From assembly GCF_030323145.1 (NCBI RefSeq), contig NZ_CP100470.1, positions 2,645,001 through 2,709,000 of the forward strand: a stretch of 64,000 nucleotides of DNA. The letters run 5' to 3'. The notes beneath the pieces were generated by a model, which did not search any database, was not told the origin of the DNA, and saw only the letters and a list, made by a program, of their open reading frames with translations. This document shows positions 9,797 to 18,655 of the stretch, piece by piece (positions within the stretch are counted from its first letter, which is position 1; every line of letters begins with the position of its first letter). The translations under genes and the position numbers were made by a program. Origin of the DNA: Mesorhizobium sp. C432A (GTDB lineage: Bacteria; Pseudomonadota; Alphaproteobacteria; Rhizobiales; Rhizobiaceae).

Positions 9797-9835
9797 CACT
9801 CGAAACTCGACCCGCACAAAGAAGGAAATGAAGCC

Positions 9836-10066
9836 ATGAAAAAGTCCATCCTCTCCGCCACCGGTCTCGCCGTCGCTCTCGCTTTCGCAATGCCGGCTCT
9901 GGGCAATGCCGCTGCCACCACGACCGCTGCTCCGGCTGCTTCCACGACCACCGCTCCGGCGACCACGACCGCCAAGCCCCCGGTGAAGAAGGTCGTCGCC
10001 AAGAAGCCCGTCAAGAAGCACAAGAAGGCGAAGAAGGTCGTCAAGACGGACGCCCCGAAGGCCTGA
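9836..10066 (+). CDS. Small exported Ala/Thr/Pro- and Lys-rich protein
   Basis: A 76-residue protein with a clear signal peptide (KKSILSATGLAVALAFAMPALG, cleavage near residue 25). An Ala/Thr linker follows, then a strongly basic tail of repeated KKVV/KKPVKK motifs. GAAGG precedes the ATG. A strong terminator follows directly, so this is a discrete transcript end. The basic tail could bind cell-envelope polyanions or nucleic acid; this is speculation. No enzyme domain is present. Confidence 0.7.
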   Translation: MKKSILSATGLAVALAFAMPALGNAAATTTAAPAASTTTAPATTTAKPPVKKVVAKKPVKKHKKAKKVVKTDAPKA

Positions 10067-10095
10067 TCCAGACAGCCAACAGGCTTGTCTGTAAC

Positions 10096-10131
10096 AAGGC
10101 CGCTCCAGCACCCCCCGGCTGGAGCGGCCTT
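10096..10131 (+). terminator. Rho-independent terminator
   Basis: Perfect 13-bp arms (10096-10108 and 10119-10131) flank a 10-base C-rich loop, 29 bp after the stop of the Lys-rich exported protein. The right arm ends in TT and no longer T-run follows, so the hairpin is strong but the U-tract weak. Confidence 0.75.
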
Positions 10132-10220
10132 GTCGTGTGAGAGCATGATTACCCGTTGATGGGTGCCGGCCACCCAGGACTTTAACCCGTTTGCAATGCC
10201 GGTCCGGTAGGACAGCCCGC

Positions 10221-10568
10221 ATGAAGAAGCGGCTTTCATCCATTCTGCGCTCGATGGCCATCGGCGGCCTTGTGGCCTCGGCCATGGTCAGGGTGCTGAT
10301 CCAGTTCACCGCCAGCCCGGTGCCCGATCCGGTGAGCGGGCGCACGGAGCCGTCGCTGTTTGCACCGGCAATCTCCAGCAGCTGGCAATACATCACACCA
10401 TGGCAAAGCCTGCTGCTGACCGTGATCACCGGCGCGGCGCTGGCCTGCTTCTTCGGCTGGCTCGCGGTCGCCTGGGTCGAATACAAGGCGGCCGGATCAA
10501 GGCCCGATGCGGCATCCAGCGCACGGCAATTCCAGGCTCGTCGCGTCGCCGACCGCCAGGGCCGTTGA
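10221..10568 (+). CDS. Small two-helix membrane protein
   Basis: A 115-residue hypothetical protein. Hydrophobic segments lie at ~10-28 (SMAIGGLVASAMVRVLIQF) and ~63-85 (LLLTVITGAALACFFGWLAVAW), giving two predicted membrane helices with a loop between. The ATG at 10221 is preferred over 10191, since the upstream ten residues break the signal-like start. No family was recognised and there is no operon context. Confidence 0.5.
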   Translation: MKKRLSSILRSMAIGGLVASAMVRVLIQFTASPVPDPVSGRTEPSLFAPAISSSWQYITPWQSLLLTVITGAALACFFGWLAVAWVEYKAAGSRPDAASSARQFQARRVADRQGR

Positions 10569-10701
10569 ACCGCAGCGCACAGTTCCTAAATTTGTGAACG
10601 GCAGCACTTCCGGGAAGCCGGTTTGGCGCGCCGATCAAAATGGACGACGGCTTTCCCCCATGACAAAGTGAGAGCGACCCCTCGCGCGATACCGGTTCCC
10701 G

Positions 10702-11007
10702 ATGCCTGAAATCAGCTCCAAACCCCGGACCAAGACCAAGCCGCAGACCGAGCGACCGAAGCTCTACAAGGTCATCCTCATCAATGACGATTTTACGCCG
10801 CGCGAATTCGTGGTGACGGTGCTGAAGGGCGAGTTCAAGCTCAGCGAAGACCAGGCGAACCGGGTGATGATCACCGCGCACCGGCTCGGCGTTTGCGTCG
10901 TTGCCGTCTTCACCAGGGATGTCGCCGAGACCAAGGCGACACGGGCTACCGATGCCGGCAAGGCCAAGGGCTACCCGCTGCTGTTTACGACGGAGCCGGA
11001 GGAGTAG
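10702..11007 (+). CDS. clpS: ATP-dependent Clp protease adaptor ClpS (ClpS2-like)
   Basis: A 101-residue N-recognin that delivers N-degron substrates to ClpA/ClpP. It carries the substrate-pocket NDDFTPREFV motif and the following helix VTVLKGEFKLSEDQANRVMITAHRLG; VAVFTRDVAETKA matches the ClpA-binding surface. Many alphaproteobacteria have two ClpS proteins and this shorter, stand-alone copy resembles ClpS2. No clpA lies beside it, consistent with the second copy. Confidence 0.9.
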   Translation: MPEISSKPRTKTKPQTERPKLYKVILINDDFTPREFVVTVLKGEFKLSEDQANRVMITAHRLGVCVVAVFTRDVAETKATRATDAGKAKGYPLLFTTEPEE

Positions 11008-11018
11008 GTTGAGCGTCT

Positions 11019-11044
11019 TTCTCCCCGTATAGTGACGGGGAGAA
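11019..11044. repeat. Hairpin between converging genes
   Basis: Nine-bp arms TTCTCCCCG (11019-11027) and CGGGGAGAA (11036-11044) flank TATAGTGA. It lies between clpS and the converging amidotransferase-like gene and may end both transcripts, though no T-run follows on either strand. From memory, this hairpin type is common between genes of Mesorhizobium. Confidence 0.6.
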
Positions 11045-11051
11045 GGGATCC

Positions 11052-13136
11052 TTACCTTCCCTCCCGGTACCACATCGCGCCCATGGCCAGCAGCAGCAGG
11101 CAAAGGCCGAGGAAGCCGCCGAACAGGGGTACGCGCGAGACGGCTTTGAGCACGCTGTCGTCGGTGCTGCGCAGGCCGATCCAGTCTGCGCCCGAGGCCG
11201 CACCGGAGGCGCGGACCGGGACGATGGAGGGCAGGGCGACACTGCCGGTGAGCTGGCCAAGGGTGGAGGAGGCCGCCAGCCGGCGCACGCTGCCGCCGGT
11301 GGCCTCAGTCGGAGCCTTCAACCGGTCCTCGGTAGAGACGACGTCGGAGAATTCCGGCGCGTTGACCGGGCCGACATGGGCGAGTGCGGTCAGGTCACCA
11401 TTGCCGATCTGGTAGAGGCCGATCTCCTTGGTCTCGATGCTGCCCTGGAAAACGCCGGGTTCGGACTTCTCCAGCTTGACGATCAGCGCCTTGCCCGAAG
11501 GGGTGATCACCTGCGCCGGGCCGGGATCGTCGCTCATCGTCTGGCGGCGGATTTCCAGCATCATGCCGCGGCCGTCGGCGGTCAGCCGCTCTTCCTCGAG
11601 TTCAGGTTCCTTCATCAGCCAGTGGGCGATGCGGCGGTAAAGCTGGACATGCGGCCCGCCACCCTCGAAGCCGCGCGCCCATAGCCAGCCCTGATCGGAC
11701 AGAAGCATGCCGACGCGGCCTTCGCCCTTATGATCGAGCAGAAGCAGCGGGCGGTTGTCGGCGCCCTTCATCACCACTTCGCCTTCGGGGTTCTGCACGC
11801 CGATGGTGCGGAACCAGCGGCTCCAGCGCGGCGGCTCGGTCGCCGAGCCGTCGAGGCCGCGCGTCACCGGATGGCGCTGGCCGAGATCGGTGAGGCGCGG
11901 ATAGAAGGCCTTGTCGATGACTTCGCCGGTCGGCATTGCCGGCAGCGACGACATTAGCGGGGTGCGGGCAATCGAGGCGTCGCCGGCATATTCTGGCCCG
12001 GCAGCGATCAGCAGCGCGCCGCCTTTTTCGACGTATTCGGAGATGTAGTCGTAATAGAGGATCGGCAGCACGTCGCGGTGCTGGTAGCGGTCGAAGATGA
12101 TGAGATCGAAATCCTTGATCTTCTCGACGAACAACTCGCGGGTCGGGAAGGCGATCAGCGACAGTTCGTTGATCGGCGTGCCATCCTGCTTTTCCGGCGG
12201 CCGCAAAATGGTGAAATGGACGAGATCGACCGAGGCGTCGGATTTCAGCAGATTGCGCCACGTGCGCTCGCCGGCATGCGGTTCGCCGGAAACCAAAAGC
12301 ACGCGCAAGTTCTCGCGGATGCCGTCGATCAGCGCGATGGCGCGGTTGTTGGCGTCGGTCAGTTCACCCGGCTCGCGGTCGATGGAGAGTTCGACGATGT
12401 TGCGGCCGGCGCCGGGGATGGTCACCTGCAGCGGCATCGCTTGGCCGATGGTCGCCTCTTCGACCGCGACCTGCTCGCCATTGACCGAGACGCGGACGTC
12501 GACCGGGCCGGTTTCGCCGTCGGTGGCGATGACGCGGTAGGTCATGTCGAGCGGCTTGCCGACGAGGCCGAAGCGCGGCGCGTTCTCGAAGCGGATGCGG
12601 CGGTCCTTCTCGTGCTCGTTGCCGGTGATCAGCGCGTGCAGCGGCGCATTGAAGTCGGGGGCGGCCGGTGCGTCATGCACCTCGCCATCGGTGATCATGA
12701 TGGCGCCACCGATGCGCGAGGGCGGCACGTCGCGGAAGGCGCCTTCAAGCGCTGCAAAAAGCTTGGTCTCGGTGCGCTCGTCGGCGGCTTCCGACTTGCC
12801 GGCCTCGACGACGCGGACGTCGAACTGCTTGAAGCGGCCAAGGCGCTGCTGCAAACCGGTAAGCGCTTCGTCGGTCTGTTTGGTCCGGTCGCCGATATCC
12901 TGGCTCTGGCTGCGGTCGACGATGACGGCAACGACGCTCTTCAGCGCCTCGCGCTCCTCATCGAGGAAGACCGGATTGAGGAGTGCTGCGCCCAGCGCAA
13001 TCAGCGCCGCGAAGCGGAAGATCGCGCCGCGCTGGCGAAACCACAAGCCGACAGCCGCCAGCACCAGCAGCGGTGCGAGCACCAAAGCCAGCAAGGGCCA
13101 GGACAGCAGCGGTTCGAAGGAAACCGACCAGTTCAT
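11052..13136 (-). CDS. Membrane protein with vWA-like and glutamine amidotransferase-like regions
   Basis: A 694-residue inner-membrane protein, last of a four-gene operon. Two N-terminal helices (~10-33 and ~39-58) precede a vWA-like part (VVAVIVDRSQSQDIG, IMITDGEVHDAP), a Rossmann/amidotransferase-like part (LIIFDRYQHRD, YVEKGGALLIAAGPEY) and a C-terminal helix (~668-690). No catalytic Cys-His-Glu triad is evident, so the amidotransferase-like fold is probably non-catalytic. In related MoxR operons such proteins accompany vWA proteins and act on the envelope. Function unproven. Confidence 0.8.
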   Translation of the reverse strand: MNWSVSFEPLLSWPLLALVLAPLLVLAAVGLWFRQRGAIFRFAALIALGAALLNPVFLDEEREALKSVVAVIVDRSQSQDIGDRTKQTDEALTGLQQRLGRFKQFDVRVVEAGKSEAADERTETKLFAALEGAFRDVPPSRIGGAIMITDGEVHDAPAAPDFNAPLHALITGNEHEKDRRIRFENAPRFGLVGKPLDMTYRVIATDGETGPVDVRVSVNGEQVAVEEATIGQAMPLQVTIPGAGRNIVELSIDREPGELTDANNRAIALIDGIRENLRVLLVSGEPHAGERTWRNLLKSDASVDLVHFTILRPPEKQDGTPINELSLIAFPTRELFVEKIKDFDLIIFDRYQHRDVLPILYYDYISEYVEKGGALLIAAGPEYAGDASIARTPLMSSLPAMPTGEVIDKAFYPRLTDLGQRHPVTRGLDGSATEPPRWSRWFRTIGVQNPEGEVVMKGADNRPLLLLDHKGEGRVGMLLSDQGWLWARGFEGGGPHVQLYRRIAHWLMKEPELEEERLTADGRGMMLEIRRQTMSDDPGPAQVITPSGKALIVKLEKSEPGVFQGSIETKEIGLYQIGNGDLTALAHVGPVNAPEFSDVVSTEDRLKAPTEATGGSVRRLAASSTLGQLTGSVALPSIVPVRASGAASGADWIGLRSTDDSVLKAVSRVPLFGGFLGLCLLLLAMGAMWYREGR

Positions 13137-13140
13137 AGGC

Positions 13141-15966
13141 TTACTGCCCCAGCCGTTCGAGCAGGATCGGCACGTGCACCTGGTCGGATTTGTAGTTGCC
13201 GGTCAGCATGTACATCATGATGTTGACGCCGGCGCGCAGCGCATAGATGCGCTGCATCGGATCCGATGGCACGGTCGGCAAAAGCGGGTCACCATTCTCG
13301 TCGACGGCCCAGGCGCCGGCAAAATCATTGGCGGTGATCAGGATCGGCGAGACGCCGTCGCCGACGCGTACCGGCCGATTCTCGGCATTGCTGGCCTCGA
13401 GCGAGGCTTCCACCCAGAGCGGGCTGCCGGAGAAGCGGCCGGGAAATTCGGGCAGGATGAAGAAGGATTTGGTCAGCACATGGTCGGCGGGCACCGGCTC
13501 CAGCGGCGGCACGTTGAGATTGCCGAGAATGTCGCGCAACCGTTCCGTCGCCGGGCTCGCCGAATCCGCACCGATGCCGTTGGCGAACTGGTCGCGCGTG
13601 TCGAACAGCACCGTGCCGCCCTGCTGCATATAGGCGTCGATGCGGGCGATCGCGGCTTGGCTCGGCATCGGCGCGGAGGGGTCGATCGGCCAGTAGATCA
13701 GCGGATAGAAGGAAAGCTCGTCCTTCGAGATATCGACGCCCGCCGGCGCGCCCGGCTCGAGCGCGGTCTTCTCGATCAGGAAGCGGGTCAGGCCTTCGAG
13801 CCCGGCGCGGCTGATCGAATCGTCACCGGGCACACCGGTCAGCACATAGGCGATGCGGGTCTTGGCAATATCCTCGATAGCCGCGGCATCGCCGGGCTTG
13901 GCATCGTCGGCGCGGGCGAGGTCGGCATGGCCAAACAGCATGCCGAGGCCAAGCAGCAGCGCAGCCGTCGTTGCCGCAGCCGAGCGGGCGCGGCGCGGCC
14001 GGCGCGAGATCAGCCCGCCCATCCAGAACACCGCCAGCGTGTCGAGTAGCATAAGCACAAGTGCCGCTGTGACCAGCGATCCCTTGAGGTCGCGCGATTC
14101 ATCGAAAGCGTACTGGATATTGGTCACCGGCACTGTGAATTGCGGGCGCACCAGCGGCGCGAAGGCGGTGGCCGGGTCGAGCAGATTGTGGGCGAAAACG
14201 CCGGTTTCCGAGCCATAGAGGCCGGGCGGGTTCTCGAACGTCACCGGCAGCGAGCCGGCGCCGGGGACCAGCGGTCGTGCGTCCGGCGTCGGCGGCACCA
14301 AAGTGCCGTCGGCGGCTATCATGCGATAAGGCGCCAGCGACGTAGCAGCGGCTTCAGCGTTGGCGACCGCCGCACCCTGGTTGCGCGACAGCTGCACAAT
14401 GCGCCGCAGCATCTCGACGAAGCTGCCGGAGATCGGCAGCGTCGACCATGTCGCTTCCGGGGTGATGTGGAACAGAACCAGCGTGCCCTTGCCCTTCTTC
14501 AACCCGGTCACCAGCGGGGTGCCATCGGCAAGGGTTGCCCAGGTGCGTTCGACGATGTCCGGCGTCGGTTCGGCCAACACCTGCCGGCTCACCGTGATCT
14601 CGGCCGGCGGTGCGAGGTCGGCGAACGGGCCGTTCTTCGGGAATTCGGTCACCGCTTGCGGCGTCGTCCATGACAGCGCGCCGCCAAGCGAGCGCTCGCC
14701 GGTGCGCAGCCTGACCGGCAACAGATCATCGTCATTGCCGGCGGCGGCCAGCCGCGAACCGGCAAAGCGCACCAGCGTGCCGCCATTGTCGACCCAGTCG
14801 ACCAGCCGCTGATGGACCTGCGGCGGAATGGTACCGATATCGGCCATGACGATCATCGCCGGCTTCTGGTCGAGAAGCTGCGGGATGGCGTCGGCGAGAT
14901 CGACGCTCGACGGTTCGACCAGATCGGCGAAAGGCTGCAGCGCGCGCCTGATGTAATAGAGCGGCGACAGGAGCGGCTGCGCCTGGTCGGCCTCGGCCTG
15001 CGATAAAAGTCCGACGCGGCGGCGCTTGGAGCTTTCGTCGAGCACGCGCACCGCACCTGCCTGGCGTTCGCCGTCGAGCGCGATCGAGGCGAAGTCGTTG
15101 CGCAGTTCGAACGGCACCGCCATCGTGCCGGTGGCGGTGGTCTCACCCGGCGCGAAGGTCAGCGTCGCGTCGGCGATGCGGCGGCCCTTATCGTCGAAGG
15201 CGCCGGCGGTGACTTGGGCCGGCGCCGGATCGCCGGGCGCGCGGATGGCGGTCAGGGCGAAGCCGTCGACCTGATTTTCGGCGCCAGTGAGCCCAGTCAG
15301 CGCCAGCCGGTCGGAATTGGCCCAGACGACACGGGCGGCGCTTTTCGACAGCAGGGTGTTGAAGGCGGCCTCGTCGCCCTTTGCCGCAAGGCCGTCGGTG
15401 AGAACGGCAACGCTGGCGCCGGGCAAGGTTTCCAGCACGCCGGCGACGCGGGCATAGACAGCGGGTCGGTCGGTCGGGATCGGCCTCGGCTTGGCGGCGC
15501 GCAGCCGGTCGAGGGCAGCCGCCCCATCGAAGGGGCCGATCTCGGCGTTCGGCTTTTCGGCGGTGAAGGCGATGACGACCGGTACGCCGTTCGAACCGGC
15601 ATCGGCGATCAGCCGCTGGGCGGTGGCGACGCGCTTGCCCCAGTCGGCGGCACTCGCCCAGTCATTGTCGATGACGAGTGCCAGGGCGGCGCCCTCGGCC
15701 GGCAATTTTTCGCGCGGATTGAAAACGGGTTCGGCTAATGCCGCGACGACAAGGGCTGCCATCAACAGCCGCAGCAGCGTCAGCCACCACGGGCTCTGCT
15801 GCGGCGTTTCCTCGCGCTTCAGCACGCGAGCGAGGATCTTCAGCGGCGGAAACATTTCGGACTGCGGCTTGGGCGGTGTGAGCCTGAGCAGCCACCAGAT
15901 CACCGGCAGCGCCAGCAGGCCCCACAACACCATGGGAGCGCCAAAGGAGAGCGGCAGCCAGCTCAT
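13141..15966 (-). CDS. BatA-N / DUF4159 membrane protein
   Basis: A 941-residue protein. It starts with the Bat-type N-terminal helix pair (SFGAPMVLWGLLALPVIWWL at ~6-26, second helix ~62-84). A long region with a vWA-like segment follows (LALVIDNDWAS, VAVLTDGLA), then membrane helices at ~630-690, and a DUF4159 domain from ~725 (IAYVLTGVPGDDSISRAG, LPEFPGRFSGSPLWVE). The start at 15966 gives a 4-bp overlap with the DUF58 gene and begins exactly at the Bat domain; a longer frame to 16290 is only an antisense-like extension. It is coupled to the amidotransferase-like gene 4 bp downstream. Role unknown. Confidence 0.85.
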   Translation of the reverse strand: MSWLPLSFGAPMVLWGLLALPVIWWLLRLTPPKPQSEMFPPLKILARVLKREETPQQSPWWLTLLRLLMAALVVAALAEPVFNPREKLPAEGAALALVIDNDWASAADWGKRVATAQRLIADAGSNGVPVVIAFTAEKPNAEIGPFDGAAALDRLRAAKPRPIPTDRPAVYARVAGVLETLPGASVAVLTDGLAAKGDEAAFNTLLSKSAARVVWANSDRLALTGLTGAENQVDGFALTAIRAPGDPAPAQVTAGAFDDKGRRIADATLTFAPGETTATGTMAVPFELRNDFASIALDGERQAGAVRVLDESSKRRRVGLLSQAEADQAQPLLSPLYYIRRALQPFADLVEPSSVDLADAIPQLLDQKPAMIVMADIGTIPPQVHQRLVDWVDNGGTLVRFAGSRLAAAGNDDDLLPVRLRTGERSLGGALSWTTPQAVTEFPKNGPFADLAPPAEITVSRQVLAEPTPDIVERTWATLADGTPLVTGLKKGKGTLVLFHITPEATWSTLPISGSFVEMLRRIVQLSRNQGAAVANAEAAATSLAPYRMIAADGTLVPPTPDARPLVPGAGSLPVTFENPPGLYGSETGVFAHNLLDPATAFAPLVRPQFTVPVTNIQYAFDESRDLKGSLVTAALVLMLLDTLAVFWMGGLISRRPRRARSAAATTAALLLGLGMLFGHADLARADDAKPGDAAAIEDIAKTRIAYVLTGVPGDDSISRAGLEGLTRFLIEKTALEPGAPAGVDISKDELSFYPLIYWPIDPSAPMPSQAAIARIDAYMQQGGTVLFDTRDQFANGIGADSASPATERLRDILGNLNVPPLEPVPADHVLTKSFFILPEFPGRFSGSPLWVEASLEASNAENRPVRVGDGVSPILITANDFAGAWAVDENGDPLLPTVPSDPMQRIYALRAGVNIMMYMLTGNYKSDQVHVPILLERLGQ

Positions 15967-16877
15967 GCGCCGGCCCTTCCCACGAATGCGCCATCGGCGG
16001 TCATCGCCATGTGGATGCGCACCAGCGCCTCGGAAGCGAGGCGGTCGGTGTGGTTGACGGTATAGCTCCAGCCGAGGCGCTTGCACCAGCTGGCCAGCTC
16101 CTGGCGGCGGGCGGTGTAGAGCAGGCGATATTCGTCGCCGAGCATTTCGGCGCGGCCGGCGGTCAGCTTGTCGCCGGTCTCGGGATCGGTGAATTCGGTG
16201 CGGCCGGCATAAGGAAAGGTCTCCTCCGCCGGATCGGCAACCTCGATCAGATGCGCACGCACGCCATGCCGCGCCAGCACATCGAGCCATTCCATGGTCT
16301 CCTCGACCGGGTCGAGGAAATCGCTCACGACGACGATGTCGCAGAAGCGGCGGATGGCGGACAGGTCAGGCTTTGCTGGCAGGTCCGCGGCGTGCATCAA
16401 TTGCGCTGCGATGCGCTCGGCGCCGTTGCGGGCGGTGAACGGATCTGTCAGGCCGGGCCATGCGATGCGCTCGCCGCTCCGCGACAAAAGTTCGGCCATG
16501 GCCAGCGCCAGCACCAGCGCGCGCGATTCCTTGGAAACGCTGGCGCCAGTCGATTTGTAGAGCATGGAGGGCGAGGGGTCGGCCCAAAGCCACACCGTGT
16601 GGGCTGCTTCCCATTCGCGGTCGCGCACATAGGTGTGGTCGTCCCGGGCCGAACGGCGCCAGTCGATGCGCGAGGAATCGCCTTCGACATAGGGGCGGAA
16701 CTGCCAGAAATTCTCGCCGATGCCGCGCTTGCGGCGGCCATGCCAGCCGGCAATTACCGTATTGACGATACGGCGCGCCTCGACCAGCAGGTCCGGCACC
16801 AGCGAAGCCCGCAACCGGCCCCTGGCGAGCGCGTCGCGCGTCGCTGCCGGTGCCTGGACTTCGCCGATACGCGCCAT
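15963..16877 (-). CDS. DUF58 domain protein
   Basis: A 304-residue cytoplasmic protein of the DUF58 family, nearly always paired with MoxR AAA+ ATPases. The family core FRPYVEGDSSRIDWRRSARDDHTYVR is present, followed by a vWA-like strand (TVWLWADPSPSM) with a MIDAS-like D-x-S-x-S. It meets the moxR stop by one base and overlaps the next gene by 4 bp, so all are co-translated. It probably acts as a substrate or effector of the MoxR ATPase; inferred from family context. Confidence 0.88.
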   Translation of the reverse strand: MARIGEVQAPAATRDALARGRLRASLVPDLLVEARRIVNTVIAGWHGRRKRGIGENFWQFRPYVEGDSSRIDWRRSARDDHTYVRDREWEAAHTVWLWADPSPSMLYKSTGASVSKESRALVLALAMAELLSRSGERIAWPGLTDPFTARNGAERIAAQLMHAADLPAKPDLSAIRRFCDIVVVSDFLDPVEETMEWLDVLARHGVRAHLIEVADPAEETFPYAGRTEFTDPETGDKLTAGRAEMLGDEYRLLYTARRQELASWCKRLGWSYTVNHTDRLASEALVRIHMAMTADGAFVGRAGA

Positions 16878-17881
16878 CAGATTCCTTTGGCCAGTTTCGC
16901 CACCACGTCACGCACGGTCGTGCCCTCGGCGCGCGCGGCAAAGGTCAGCGCCATGCGGTGCTGCAGCACTGGTTCGGCCAGCGCGCGGATATCGTCGACC
17001 GACGGCGCCAGCCGCCCGTCATAAAGCGCGCGCGCACGGGCGCACAGCGTCAGCGCCTGGCTGGCGCGCGGGCCGGGACCCCAGGCGACATGCTTGTCGG
17101 TCTCGGCATTGCCCTGGCCGGGACGCGCCGAACGCACCAGTTTGAGGATGGCGTCGACGACGCTTTCGGGCACCGGCATACGGCGGATCAGCGTCTGGAT
17201 TTCCCTCAGCCGCGCCGGCTGCAGCACGTTTTGCGCCTTGGCGTCCTCGATGCCGGTGGTCTCCAGCAGAATGCGCCGCTCGGCCTCGATTTCGGGATAA
17301 AGGATGTCGACCTGCATCAGGAAGCGGTCGAGCTGCGCTTCGGGCAGGGGATAGGTGCCTTCCTGCTCCAGCGGGTTTTGCGTCGCCAGTACATGGAAGG
17401 GCGCGGGCAGGTCGTGGCGAATGCCGGCGATGGTGACGTGATATTCCTGCATCGCCTGCAGCAGCGCCGACTGGGTGCGCGGCGAGGCGCGGTTGATCTC
17501 GTCGGCCATCAGCAATTGCGCGAAGATCGGGCCGGAGATGAAGCGGAAGGAGCGCCTGCCGGCCTCGTCCTGCTCCATCACCTCTGAGCCGAGAATGTCC
17601 GACGGCATCAGGTCGGGTGTGAACTGGATGCGGCGCGAATCGAGGCCGAGCACGACACCGAGCGTTTCGACCAGCTTGGTCTTGGCAAGGCCGGGCACGC
17701 CGACCAGCAGCGCATGGCCGCCGGCAAGCAGCGCCACCAGCGTGCGCTCGACCACCACTTCCTGGCCGAAAATGACGCGGCCGACGCCGTCGCGCACCCT
17801 GGAAATATCGGCCAGCGCCGTCTCGGCCTGGGCGATCATGTCCTTTTCGCTGATTGGGCTTTCCTTGACCATTACGCTCAT
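16877..17881 (-). CDS. MoxR family AAA+ ATPase
   Basis: A 334-residue AAA+ ATPase. Walker A is GVPGLAKTKLVE, Walker B LLMADEINRASPRTQSALLQAM, with a sensor 1 region VLATQNPLEQEGTYPLPEAQLDRF typical of MoxR. MoxR proteins are chaperone-like and help assemble or activate vWA-domain partners. It is the first gene of the operon with DUF58, BatA-N/DUF4159 and the amidotransferase-like protein, and is transcribed divergently from DUF1285-Nudix-CCA across ~145 bp. Confidence 0.92.
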   Translation of the reverse strand: MSVMVKESPISEKDMIAQAETALADISRVRDGVGRVIFGQEVVVERTLVALLAGGHALLVGVPGLAKTKLVETLGVVLGLDSRRIQFTPDLMPSDILGSEVMEQDEAGRRSFRFISGPIFAQLLMADEINRASPRTQSALLQAMQEYHVTIAGIRHDLPAPFHVLATQNPLEQEGTYPLPEAQLDRFLMQVDILYPEIEAERRILLETTGIEDAKAQNVLQPARLREIQTLIRRMPVPESVVDAILKLVRSARPGQGNAETDKHVAWGPGPRASQALTLCARARALYDGRLAPSVDDIRALAEPVLQHRMALTFAARAEGTTVRDVVAKLAKGI

Positions 17882-18025
17882 GCCGCATCGATCCTTGTGC
17901 TGGAAGTACCGGCTTGCACTGTAGTGCCTTAGAATGCCGCGATTCGGCTTCGCCTGGCGCCTACGAATGAATTTAAATCACAGCCTTAGGCTGACAAGCG
18001 GAACAACAGTGACTATTTCGTGACC

Positions 18026-18655
18026 ATGACGGAACGCTCCGAACATCGCGAGCACAGCCTTACTGCCGCAACCGAGGCGCGCGGTCTCGAAGCGTTGATC
18101 TCGCGTGCGGCTCGCGCCGGCAAGGGCGCGGCGCCGGTGGAGCGCTGGAATCCCGACTTTTGCGGCGATCTAGACATGGAGATCAAACAAGACGGAACGT
18201 GGTTCTATCTCGGCACGCCGATCGGCCGCATGCCGCTGGTGCAGCTGTTTTCCAGCGTGCTGCGCAAGGACGAGGATGGCAGGACCTATCTGGTGACGCC
18301 GGTCGAACGGGTCGGCATCCGCGTCGTGGACGCGCCTTTCATCGCGGTTGAAATGGATGTTTCCGGCGCCGGCGCCGAGCAGACCATCACTTTCCGCACC
18401 AATGTCGGCGATGTCGTCGAGGCCGGGCCTGGCCATCCGCTGCGCTTCGTCGACGAGAACGAGACCGGCGGCCTGAAACCCTATGTGCTGGTGCGCGGGC
18501 GGCTGGAAGCGCTGGTGGCGCGGCCGGTGATGTACGAACTGGTCGAGCATGGCGAGGAGATCGATATCGGCGGCAAGACGATGTTTGCCGTGCGCTCGAA
18601 AGGCGAAATCTATCCGATCATGCCGGCGGAAAAACTGAAGCGGCTGAGCGCATGA
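18026..18655 (+). CDS. DUF1285 family protein
   Basis: A 209-residue cytoplasmic protein. The core FCGDLDMEIKQDGTWFYLGTPIGRMPLVQLFSSVLRKDEDG matches DUF1285, a two-domain beta-rich family of unknown biochemistry. The ATG at 18026 is used; a GTG two codons upstream (18020) is an alternative. It overlaps the Nudix start by 4 bp (ATGA) and heads an operon with the Nudix hydrolase and CCA-adding enzyme, a linkage I recall from other alphaproteobacteria. Confidence 0.85.
   Translation: MTERSEHREHSLTAATEARGLEALISRAARAGKGAAPVERWNPDFCGDLDMEIKQDGTWFYLGTPIGRMPLVQLFSSVLRKDEDGRTYLVTPVERVGIRVVDAPFIAVEMDVSGAGAEQTITFRTNVGDVVEAGPGHPLRFVDENETGGLKPYVLVRGRLEALVARPVMYELVEHGEEIDIGGKTMFAVRSKGEIYPIMPAEKLKRLSA

Noticed and set aside
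12544..14049. A 501-codon plus-strand frame over the DUF4159 and amidotransferase-like genes
   Set aside because: Shadow of conserved minus-strand genes.
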